From the NCBI GenBank assembly GCA_964393525.1, contig CAYMTV010000002.1, forward strand, positions 1 to 64,000: DNA of 64,000 nucleotides. Direction: 5' to 3'. Below are positions 15,449 to 22,129 of this stretch, piece after piece. Every line of letters begins with the position of its first letter. The stretch's first letter is position 1. Origin of the DNA: CAYMTV01 sp964393525 (GTDB lineage Bacteria; Patescibacteriota; Microgenomatia; Daviesbacterales; UBA10151). The notes beneath the pieces are model-generated. The model had not been told where the DNA came from. It ran no database searches and saw only the letters and a program-made list of their open reading frames with translations. Both the position numbers and the translations under genes were made by a program.

Positions 15449-16105
15449 TTAATCTTTAATTACATTTGAAATAAGTTTTGCTCTTTTTTGAAAATTTATT
15501 ATTGAACTAATTAAAAATCCTAAAGTGAAAATCGCCTGAAAAATACCTAGAAAAAGATGCTTCTTTTGATTTAGGAAAAGTTCTGGATTGTTATAGATTA
15601 AAATAAAAGCTACAAGGTTAAACAGAAGACCAACCGGTAGTAAAATCTTTAATTCATAAAGCTGCTCACTTTTTATATGATGATATAAATTTCTCTTCGC
15701 CTCTGTATCATCAAAGGCAGTTTTGTGTTTACTGATTAAGTTCAAATCTACGATATATAAGATTGCTGCAACCGAAAAAAATATCAACACGAAAGCAAAC
15801 CAATTAAGCGGGTTGGTAATTTGGCTGAAAGTAATAACTTCTACAAAACTGGCCAGAAAGTATAAAAAATTATGAGGCAAATCCAACGGCCAGTCTATAA
15901 AACTTAAAGAGTGGATTATTGCACCTGACCAAAATAGTAAAATAAATAAAAAAGCGCTGAAAATATAAGGTAGGTATTCAAATTGTAAATTGGCAACTGG
16001 GGAAATAGCCGATGAAGCAAGGGCTGCCAGCGCTACTCCTTGGACAACGCTGATTAATAAAAACTCAATGTCCAAAACAAATTGATCCAGTTTTGATTTA
16101 TTCAT
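15449..16105 (-). CDS. Multi-pass membrane protein, unknown
   Basis: I do not recognise this 218-aa protein. Six hydrophobic segments are visible, at about 12-32, 46-66, 82-96, 100-120, 150-172 and 182-204. The soluble loop between segments four and five is charged (KHKTAFDDTEAKRNLYHHIKSEQ). Its ATG overlaps the stop of the upstream gene by one base (TAATG), so the two are coupled. The context is polysaccharide export. Confidence 0.6.
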   Translation of the reverse strand: MNKSKLDQFVLDIEFLLISVVQGVALAALASSAISPVANLQFEYLPYIFSAFLFILLFWSGAIIHSLSFIDWPLDLPHNFLYFLASFVEVITFSQITNPLNWFAFVLIFFSVAAILYIVDLNLISKHKTAFDDTEAKRNLYHHIKSEQLYELKILLPVGLLFNLVAFILIYNNPELFLNQKKHLFLGIFQAIFTLGFLISSIINFQKRAKLISNVIKD

Positions 16106-16572
16106 TATTTTTCCAAACTGAAAAAAGCCACTGTAAAAGGAAATGTCGGGATTAAATCTAGGTGTGCCTTACCTAAATATTTATCCTCTCTAATTTGAAC
16201 AATTTCATCTTTAACAAGTCTTAACCAAATGGGGTTTTGAGATATATCATAGTCTATTTTTAAAACTTTAATATTTTTATCCCTAAGTCCTTGAGCCCCA
16301 TAAGTCTTAAAGGGAAATCTTTTAGTTATTCCATCTTTAACCTTAAATACATTAATTCCCGTTGAATTTTTGACATCAAACTCTTTTCCCAACCAGTTCA
16401 ATTTATATTTGGTTTCTCTTCCGGAATAAAAACCATCAGGTGAGGGGTTTGGAAACTGACCCAATATAAACGCGCTCTGGCTACTTGTCTTCTCTAACTC
16501 CCAAGTCCTTAGCGCACCTAAAACAACAAAAATGAGGATGATTAATAATACTACTTTGATAACTTGGAGCAT
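16105..16572 (-). CDS. Single-pass membrane protein, unknown
   Basis: Not recognised. 155 aa with one N-terminal hydrophobic helix (about 5-24), then a soluble outward-facing domain of mixed strands (NPSPDGFYSGRETKYKLNWLGKEFDV ... KVLKIDYDISQNPIWLRLVKDEIVQIRE). It is coupled through a one-base stop/start overlap to a six-segment membrane protein, suggesting a two-part complex. It starts 11 bp after gpmA, so it may belong to the eno-gpmA transcript. Confidence 0.6.
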   Translation of the reverse strand: MLQVIKVVLLIILIFVVLGALRTWELEKTSSQSAFILGQFPNPSPDGFYSGRETKYKLNWLGKEFDVKNSTGINVFKVKDGITKRFPFKTYGAQGLRDKNIKVLKIDYDISQNPIWLRLVKDEIVQIREDKYLGKAHLDLIPTFPFTVAFFSLEK

Positions 16573-16583
16573 CGGCGGCTTTT

Positions 16584-17216
16584 TTATATTTTCCCTTTTA
16601 AGGGATTCTGAGCTCTTACCTCTTTTGAAATTATTCTGCCTTCCTTATCAATTTCGTAAACATAAACCTCACCAATACCAAATTCCAAATCAGCTATTTT
16701 ATCTTCAGGAATATCCTCCAGTGATTTTATAAGACCCCTGAATGCATTACCTGAAGATGAAATGATTACGTTTTTGCCCTCCCTAAGCTTTGGGAATATT
16801 TCACTCTGGTAGTAAGACCAAATCCTAGCATTAACTTGCTTTAGACTCTCCCCTTCTTGTATTGGATGATCCCACCCCCTCCTGATTCTCTGAAACTCTT
16901 CATCTCCGACTTTTTCCTTTACCTGCCACTTGTTCTTTCCGGTAAAGATGCCATAACTTCTCTCTCGAAGTTCCCTCGCTTCTTTTATGGGTAAATCCAT
17001 CAAATTAAGTTCTTTTAAAATCTCATCCAGGGTTTGCCTAGCCCTTTTTAAATCGGCTGAATAGGCAAAGTCAAAATGGATATCGGTAAGGCTTCTACCA
17101 GCTTTTTTGGCTTCTTCAAACCCTTCCGGAGCAAGACCCGGGTCAGCCCAGCCTGTCCACAAACCCTGCTTATTATATTCTGATAAACCATGTCTTGCTA
17201 AAACCAAGTACGCCAT
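16584..17216 (-). CDS. gpmA: Phosphoglycerate mutase-like histidine phosphatase-fold protein
   Basis: 210 aa, of the size and order of 2,3-BPG-dependent phosphoglycerate mutase (3-PG to 2-PG in glycolysis): the phospho-His motif ARHGLSEYN (His at about 9), GLWTGWADPGL, ELRERSYGIFTGKNKWQ with the acid residue, and RRGWDHPIQEGESLKQV. Oddity: the second catalytic His, normally in a HGNSLR context, appears as Ser (VIISSSGNAFRGL). The Glu after RHG is Leu. It is coupled to enolase, its metabolic successor, by a one-base stop/start overlap, which supports a glycolytic role. The residue changes make full mutase activity uncertain. Confidence 0.75.
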   Translation of the reverse strand: MAYLVLARHGLSEYNKQGLWTGWADPGLAPEGFEEAKKAGRSLTDIHFDFAYSADLKRARQTLDEILKELNLMDLPIKEARELRERSYGIFTGKNKWQVKEKVGDEEFQRIRRGWDHPIQEGESLKQVNARIWSYYQSEIFPKLREGKNVIISSSGNAFRGLIKSLEDIPEDKIADLEFGIGEVYVYEIDKEGRIISKEVRAQNPLKGKI

Positions 17217-18523
17217 TATCTTTTTAAAGCATCTTTTCCGGCAAATTTGGCATTCCCGTCAAACTCTTCTTCTATTCTTAAAAGCTCATTATATTTGGCA
17301 ACTCTGTCAGAGCGGGAAAGAGAACCGGTTTTTATTTGCCCTGTTGCAAGCCCCACAGAAAGATGGGCAATAGTTGTATCTTCTGTTTCACCGGACCTGT
17401 GAGAAATAACCGCCTTCCATCCGGACGTCTGCGCCATTTCTACAGCTTTTATAGTTTCGGTCAAAGTCCCGATTTGATTGGGCTTAATTAAAATTGCATT
17501 CCCTGCTTTTTCCAAAATAGCTTTTTTTAAAAACTTTATATTTGTAACTAATAAATCGTCTCCTACAATTTGAATTTTTTCACCCAGTTTTTCGGTTAAT
17601 TTTTTCCATCCTTCCCAATCCTCCTGATCCAAACAGTCCTCCATCGAAACAATTGGGTACTTACCAGAAAGTTCAACCAGCCAGTTAATCATTTCATCTG
17701 AGGTAAAATTTTTTCCCTCCGCTTTTAAAACATATTTCCCGTTATGATAAAATTCAGATGCTGCTGCATCTATCCCCAAAACTATATCTTCTCCAAATTT
17801 ATAACCTGCCTTTTCAACTGCTTCAGTGATCAAATCAAAAGCTTCAGCGTTACCATTTTTAAAAACAGGGGCATAACCTCCTTCATCTCCTATAGAAGTT
17901 GAATACCCCTTATTGTGTAAGACTTTGGCCAATGAATGGAAAACCTCTGCTCCAATTTGAATAGCATGGGAAAAACTCTCAGCTCCAATTGGGAAAATCA
18001 TGAATTCCTGAATGTCAGCTCCCCACCCACCATGCTTGCCACCGTTGATAATATTCATCATAGGNNNNNNNNNNNNNNNNNNNNNNNNNNNNNNNNNNNN
18101 NNNNNNNNNNNNNNNNNNNNNNNNNNNNNNNNNNNNNNNNNNNNNNNNNNNNNNNNNNNNNNNNGCTTTAGCGCAAGCAAGAGAAACAGATAAAATGGCA
18201 TTTGCCCCTAGACTGGATTTATTATCTGTTCCATCCAGATCAACCATTATCTGATCAACCTTTTCCTGATTAAAAACTTCCATTCCAACTAAAGCATCAT
18301 TAATCTTAGTATTAATATTGTCGACTGCTTTTAAAACGCTTTTGCCACCAAATAATTTAGGATCACCATCACGCAGCTCAACCGCTTCGTTAATCCCAGT
18401 AGATGCACCTGAGGGGACTGCTGCCCTTCCCACTGTTCCATCTTCTAAAATTACATCTGCTTCAACTGTCGGATTTCCTCGGGAATCTAAAATCTGCCTA
18501 GCAAGGATTTTTTTAAGATGCAT
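17216..18523 (-). CDS. eno: Enolase, interrupted by an assembly gap
   Basis: Enolase converts 2-phosphoglycerate to phosphoenolpyruvate. Both ends are clear: LARQILDSRGNPTVEADV and VPSGASTGINEAVELRDGD at the N-terminus. After the gap come PMMNIINGGKHGG, DIQEFMIFP, GDEGGYAP, SMEDCLDQEDWEGW, ILIKPNQIGTLTET, SHRSGETEDTTIAHL and KTGSLSRSDRVAKYN. The segment normally reading HADN after NGG is HGGWGAD. The 100 N hide about 27-30 residues by comparison with known enolases, so the true gap is probably shorter than shown. The ATG at 18523 lies 7 nt after TGT-TAGAAT, an extended -10 box. Confidence 0.95.
   Translation of the reverse strand: MHLKKILARQILDSRGNPTVEADVILEDGTVGRAAVPSGASTGINEAVELRDGDPKLFGGKSVLKAVDNINTKINDALVGMEVFNQEKVDQIMVDLDGTDNKSSLGANAILSVSLACAKXXXXXXXXXXXXXXXXXXXXXXXXXXXXXXXXXXPMMNIINGGKHGGWGADIQEFMIFPIGAESFSHAIQIGAEVFHSLAKVLHNKGYSTSIGDEGGYAPVFKNGNAEAFDLITEAVEKAGYKFGEDIVLGIDAAASEFYHNGKYVLKAEGKNFTSDEMINWLVELSGKYPIVSMEDCLDQEDWEGWKKLTEKLGEKIQIVGDDLLVTNIKFLKKAILEKAGNAILIKPNQIGTLTETIKAVEMAQTSGWKAVISHRSGETEDTTIAHLSVGLATGQIKTGSLSRSDRVAKYNELLRIEEEFDGNAKFAGKDALKR
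18065..18164. other. Assembly gap (100 N)
   Basis: A run of exactly 100 N, the usual placeholder for a scaffold join of unknown size, inside enolase. The reading frame happens to continue across it. Confidence 1.
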
Positions 18524-18530
18524 TAAAAAG

Positions 18531-18539
18531 ATTCTAACA
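18531..18539 (-). promoter_or_regulatory. Extended -10 promoter of eno
   Basis: TGT-TAGAAT (hexamer 18531-18536, minus strand) ending 7 nt before the ATG; a leaderless arrangement. The -35 is weak. Confidence 0.55.
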
Positions 18540-18614
18540 AAACTTAAGATATATTGGAAATGGTTTGAGAATTCAACTGGAGGGGCTATAATATGGAATA
18601 AAGTTTCCTGCGAT

Positions 18615-18687
18615 GGACTTGTAGCTCAGTTGGTAGAGCGTCTCATTCACATTGAGAAGGCCAGAGGTTCGAGTCCTCTCAAGTCCA
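18615..18687 (+). tRNA. tRNA-Val (CAC)
   Basis: Acceptor GGACTTG (18615-18621) pairs with CAAGTCC (18680-18686), discriminator A. D arm AGCTCAGTTGGTAGAGC. Anticodon stem TCTCA/TGAGA with loop TTCACAT, anticodon CAC. T arm CAGAGG-TTCGAGT-CCTCT. No encoded CCA. Confidence 0.95.
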
Positions 18688-18698
18688 CACTTGTAATC

Positions 18699-18727
18699 TT
18701 TACTAAATTTTCCCGCTTTGAGATAAT
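18699..18727 (+). promoter_or_regulatory. Promoter of lepB, leaderless
   Basis: TTTACT (18699-18704), 17-bp spacer, GATAAT (18722-18727), 7 nt, then ATG at 18735. The tRNA-Val gene ends 11 nt upstream. Confidence 0.65.
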
Positions 18728-18734
18728 ATCCTGC

Positions 18735-19331
18735 ATGGAAGAAGATATACTTATTGAACGCAATAACGAGCCAAAACCCACTTTAAGCACCCATGCAATA
18801 GAATTTATCCAAAGCTTAGTAATTTTTGGGGCAATCGCCAGCGCAATCTATCTTTTTATAGCCCAACCACATAAAGTCTCCGGTTCCTCAATGTTTCCAA
18901 ACTTTAAAGACGGTGACTATATTATTACAGATAAAGTAACCTACAAGGTTTCAGAGCCCCAGCGCGGTGATATAGTGGTTTTCAAAAACCCTAAGGACCA
19001 GTCACAGGATTTTATAAAAAGGATAATCGGCATCCCGGGAGATGTAGTCAAAGTTCAAAACGGACATATTTTTTTAAATGGAGAGGAGCTTGCTGAGCCT
19101 TTCTTAAGTTCAGCTGTAATCACCAATGCAGGTTTCTTTATGCAGGAGGGTCAGGAGGTTATTGTACCTGATGGTCATTTACTGGTAATTGGTGACAACA
19201 GACCAAATTCATCTGATTCCAGGGAATGGGGGTTTATCAAAAAACAGGAAATTATTGGAAGGGTTATAATCCGCTATTGGCCGTCCAACGGAATTGGTTT
19301 TTTCCCTGCTGCCTTCAAAATTCAGCCTTGA
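18735..19331 (+). CDS. lepB: Signal peptidase I
   Basis: Removes signal peptides from exported proteins at the outer face of the membrane. 198 aa: one N-terminal membrane segment (about 22-43), catalytic Ser in SGSSMFP (about residue 52), catalytic Lys in DFIKRIIGIPGD (about 95), and the C-terminal box VIGDNRPNSSDSREWGFI. The frame extends far upstream through tRNA-Val, but the promoter spacing and protein family fix the ATG at 18735. The 3' end overlaps the convergent parB by 10 bp. Confidence 0.95.
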   Translation: MEEDILIERNNEPKPTLSTHAIEFIQSLVIFGAIASAIYLFIAQPHKVSGSSMFPNFKDGDYIITDKVTYKVSEPQRGDIVVFKNPKDQSQDFIKRIIGIPGDVVKVQNGHIFLNGEELAEPFLSSAVITNAGFFMQEGQEVIVPDGHLLVIGDNRPNSSDSREWGFIKKQEIIGRVIIRYWPSNGIGFFPAAFKIQP

Positions 19332-20191
19332 GGTTCGCTTCTGAAGTATGCAGTTATTGCCCGGTATATATCCTGAACTTTTTGGCTGGTTAAATCGGGC
19401 TGTCCTTCAAACCTGATCTCAAGTTTGGCATTCTTACCGGTTAAAATATACCTTACTTTAGGTTTTGCTCCATCCCCGTTTGCTAAAGTACTTTCCAGAC
19501 CCTCCTGGATTCTGTCAACATCCTCACTGACAATTCTCATGGTTTGGGGTGAAGCACCTTTTCTGGGGCCAATACCATGTCTTGAGCGGATTTTTCTAAC
19601 CAGCTCTTCGGTACCCCTAACCGACAAATTTTTCTTCAAGACCTCTTTATAGGCCTCAATGATAAGGTGTGGATCTTCAAGCGAAGATAGGGCCCTGACA
19701 TGACCTTCGGTTGTCTGCCCTGACATCAAAGCATCCTTTAGCGCATCGGGTAAAGTGAGTAACCTGATTGTATTTGAAATATATGATGGACTTTTTCCAA
19801 CTCTTTGGGCAATTTCCGAATTTATCATATCAAACTCATCCATCAGTCTTTTATATGCTTGAGCCCGTTCCAAAGGGTTTAAATCTACCCTTTGGACATT
19901 TTCAACAATTGCCATCTCAAGCATACCCTGGGGACTGGTTTCCCTAATAATTACCGGAACTTTAGGCAGACCAACCAGCTTTGCAGCTCTCCAGCGCCGT
20001 TCTCCTGCGATAATTTGATATCCTGCTGGAGTTTTGGCAACCACAATCGGTTCTAAAACTCCATGCTCTCTGATTGATTCTGCCAGTTCTGCTAAAGATT
20101 CAGGGGTGATTAAACCACGAGGTTGTAAGGGGTTTGCTTGAAGCAGATCTATTTCCAGTTCAAAAATTCTCTCGTCTTCTTGAGGATCCAT
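19322..20191 (-). CDS. parB: ParB-family chromosome-partition protein
   Basis: ParB spreads from parS sites as a CTP-dependent clamp and guides origin segregation with ParA. The 289-aa protein has the N-terminal CTPase/ParB domain with LQPRG, the GERRWRAAK box (63-71) and ENVQRVDLNPLERAQAY (97-113). The helix-turn-helix SEIAQRVGKSPSYISNTIRLLTLP and a C-terminal dimerisation segment follow. No parA is adjacent and I found no parS-like palindrome near it. It sits downstream of the ribosomal genes rplU-rpmA on the same strand. A nucleoid-occlusion (Noc)-type role is an alternative. Confidence 0.9.
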   Translation of the reverse strand: MDPQEDERIFELEIDLLQANPLQPRGLITPESLAELAESIREHGVLEPIVVAKTPAGYQIIAGERRWRAAKLVGLPKVPVIIRETSPQGMLEMAIVENVQRVDLNPLERAQAYKRLMDEFDMINSEIAQRVGKSPSYISNTIRLLTLPDALKDALMSGQTTEGHVRALSSLEDPHLIIEAYKEVLKKNLSVRGTEELVRKIRSRHGIGPRKGASPQTMRIVSEDVDRIQEGLESTLANGDGAKPKVRYILTGKNAKLEIRFEGQPDLTSQKVQDIYRAITAYFRSEPQG

Positions 20192-20289
20192 ATTTTTTGG
20201 ACATTTCGGCCATCCTTTTATCTACTTAAACTAGATGTTAGTACCAAAAAGTCCAGTACGAACTTTTATCTGATCTATTTTTAAAAACT

Positions 20290-20535
20290 TTAAATAATAT
20301 TTATTAAACTTTTCCCTAGCTTCTTTTTAAACTGAACTTTACCAGCAATTAATGCAAAAATTGTGAAGTCATTACCTTGCTTTGTTCCTATGCCTGGGTA
20401 AAACTTATTACCTTTTTGGCGTACTATAATATTTCCAGGCTTAACTGCCTCTCCACCGTATTTTTTAATCCCCAGCCTTTTGGAGATTGAGTCTTTATTT
20501 ATTTTTGTGGCGCCGCCACCTTTTTTATGTGCCAA
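20290..20535 (-). CDS. rpmA: Ribosomal protein bL27
   Basis: 81-aa large-subunit protein whose N-terminal tail reaches the peptidyl-transferase centre. The start region AHKKGGGATKINKDS, KRLGIKKYGGEAVKPGNIIVRQ and KFYPGIGTKQGNDFTIFAL is canonical. The start codon is TTG at 20535, supported by AAAAGGAGG about 10 nt upstream, one of few clear ribosome-binding sites in the window. There is no Firmicutes-type cleavable N-terminal extension. It follows rplU, as in most bacteria. Confidence 0.97.
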   Translation of the reverse strand: MAHKKGGGATKINKDSISKRLGIKKYGGEAVKPGNIIVRQKGNKFYPGIGTKQGNDFTIFALIAGKVQFKKKLGKSLINII

Positions 20536-20648
20536 TCGGAAAAAACCTCCTTTTCTCTAAAACAGCGAAGCAATTTGACAAGGGTAACCTTTCAAACTAC
20601 CCAGATATTAACTCTTGTGAAAACAGTTGTCAAATCTATAGTATTTTG

Positions 20649-20948
20649 TTATACAGTTAGTTGTATTTTGCTATACTTTGCTCGGGAACCACGGACTTTT
20701 CTGGTATTTGCTTTAGCTTTATAGGTCATGACCCTGATTTTCTCACCCTTCTTTGTATTTAAAACATCAAAACTCAATTTGTTCTTTAGATAAGGCATAC
20801 CAACTTGAATTTTATCCCCATCCGACAAAAGAAGCACTTTATCGCACTCCATTTTTTTTACTTCACCCAAGAAACTTACGAGAAACGGCTTATTTGGTTC
20901 AACTTTATATTGCCTCCCGGATATCTCTACAACTGCGTATTTAAGCAT
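20649..20948 (-). CDS. rplU: Ribosomal protein bL21
   Basis: 99-aa large-subunit protein that binds 23S rRNA. Recognised from YAVVEISGRQYKVEPNKPFLV, the central VLLLSDGDKIQVGMPYL and the basic MTYKAKANTRKVRGSRAKYSKIQL tail. The ATG at 20948 sits 7 nt after the -10 box of a near-consensus promoter, so the message is leaderless. rpmA follows 113 bp downstream. Confidence 0.97.
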   Translation of the reverse strand: MLKYAVVEISGRQYKVEPNKPFLVSFLGEVKKMECDKVLLLSDGDKIQVGMPYLKNKLSFDVLNTKKGEKIRVMTYKAKANTRKVRGSRAKYSKIQLTV

Positions 20949-20955
20949 GCTCCAA

Positions 20956-20984
20956 ATTTTACCTTCAAACTAGCTTCCTGTCAA
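20956..20984 (-). promoter_or_regulatory. Consensus promoter of rplU-rpmA, leaderless
   Basis: TTGACA (20979-20984), exactly 17 bp, TAAAAT (20956-20961), 7 nt, then ATG. The clearest promoter in the window. Confidence 0.8.
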
Positions 20985-22034
20985 TCAAAGACCAAAAAAT
21001 AGCGCCTCTTTCTTTTTCTGTCCAAACTTGGCAACAGAAGAAAGTAAGCCCAGTGAGATTAGAGTCGTGATGAGCGAGCTGCCGCCATAGGAAAGAAGCG
21101 GCAGGGTAATTCCGGTTATCGGCAACAACCCAATATTCATTCCTATGTTTACAGCTATCTGAAAAAACATCATCCCCATAACTCCGATTACTATTAATTC
21201 TCCAAACTTATCTGAAACATTTCCAAGTAATCTAAAAGCCATAAAAAAAATTACCAGATACAAAAAAAGCACTATAAATGAACCTAAAAACCCGAGCTCC
21301 TCGGCAATAAATGCAAATATAAAGTCGGTCCTAAACTCCGGCAAGAATTGCAACCTAGATTGGGTTCCCCTGCCTAAACCTCTACCAATAAGCTGACCGG
21401 AGCCAACAGCTATCATTGATTGAATAACATGAAAGCCTATCCCTTGAGGATCTTTTGTAGGCGAGAGAAAACTAACCAATCTGTCTTTTTGATAATCGTG
21501 TAGTGCAAACCAACTCAAGGGAGCTATTACCAAACTCAGTAACCCCAATAATACGACTTTAAAAAAAGAGATATTCGAACTAATAAGCATAATAAGCCAG
21601 ATAAACAAAAGCGTAAGGGATGTTCCCAAATCCGGCTGCTTGAAAACCAGAAACATAAGCGGCAGAAGTATCCCCAAACTTTTTAAAATATTTATCCAGG
21701 AAGCGGTTTTACCGGTCCAATACGATGCCAGGGCAATAATTAAAGCAGGTTTGGCAAGTTCCGATGGTTGCAGGTTAAAAAGTCCCAGTGGTATCCATCT
21801 GATCGAACCACGAGTTTCAAAACCCAAAATAAAAGTTATTACAAGCAAAGAAAAAACAAAAAAATAAAAGGCCTTAGAAAGGCCTTTTGAAAAGCGATAA
21901 TCAGAGCTTCTTATTAAGAGATACAAACCCGCTCCAATCAAGGCAAAAATCAACTGTTGGAGTGCAAGCATTGGACTTGAAGTATAGATAATAACCACCC
22001 CTAGAGAAATCAGAAGCAGTATTGGTATCAGCAT
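20985..22034 (-). CDS. rodA: RodA/FtsW-family peptidoglycan glycosyltransferase
   Basis: SEDS-family lipid II polymerase for cell elongation. 349 aa with about nine to ten membrane segments. Signatures are RGSIRWIPLGLFNLQPSELAK, FKQPDLGTSLTLL with the catalytic Asp, and KDRLVSFLSPTKDPQGIGFHVIQSMIAVGSG. The last is LPEFRTDFIFAFIAEELGFLG, then GITLPLLSYGGSS. It is the second SEDS protein of the window; ftsW lies in the dcw cluster. No class-B PBP partner is adjacent. A strong hairpin followed by a T-tract, looking just like an intrinsic terminator, lies inside the coding region near codon 50 (21866-21888). A conserved hairpin motif lies upstream (22075-22105). Confidence 0.92.
   Translation of the reverse strand: MLIPILLLISLGVVIIYTSSPMLALQQLIFALIGAGLYLLIRSSDYRFSKGLSKAFYFFVFSLLVITFILGFETRGSIRWIPLGLFNLQPSELAKPALIIALASYWTGKTASWINILKSLGILLPLMFLVFKQPDLGTSLTLLFIWLIMLISSNISFFKVVLLGLLSLVIAPLSWFALHDYQKDRLVSFLSPTKDPQGIGFHVIQSMIAVGSGQLIGRGLGRGTQSRLQFLPEFRTDFIFAFIAEELGFLGSFIVLFLYLVIFFMAFRLLGNVSDKFGELIVIGVMGMMFFQIAVNIGMNIGLLPITGITLPLLSYGGSSLITTLISLGLLSSVAKFGQKKKEALFFGL
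21866..21888 (-). terminator. Terminator-like hairpin inside rodA
   Basis: Eight-bp perfect stem AAAAGGCC/GGCCTTTT with a 7-nt loop. On the minus strand it is followed by a T-rich run (A, then TTTTTTT, G, TTTTTT). It is in frame within codons for a membrane segment, so it may be chance codon usage or an internal attenuator. Confidence 0.35.
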
Positions 22035-22074
22035 TTTTTTGGACGATTTTGATTAACTAAGATTACTCACATAC

Positions 22075-22105
22075 TCACGTTACCGAATCGCCCATCACGT
22101 AACGC
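22075..22105 (-). promoter_or_regulatory. Conserved hairpin motif upstream of rodA
   Basis: 31 bp matching 27675-27705 (upstream of ftsA) at 27 positions. Both start TCACGTTACCGAA and end TAACGC on the plus strand, and both form a CGTTA(C/T)/GTAACG stem. It could be a shared regulatory site or a small repeat. Confidence 0.5.
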
Positions 22106-22129
22106 TGTACTTTTAATGAAGATAAAAAA

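Noticed and set aside
18318..18734. Upstream extension of lepB
   Set aside because: The frame is open but runs antisense to eno and through tRNA-Val; the protein family and promoter spacing fix the start at 18735.
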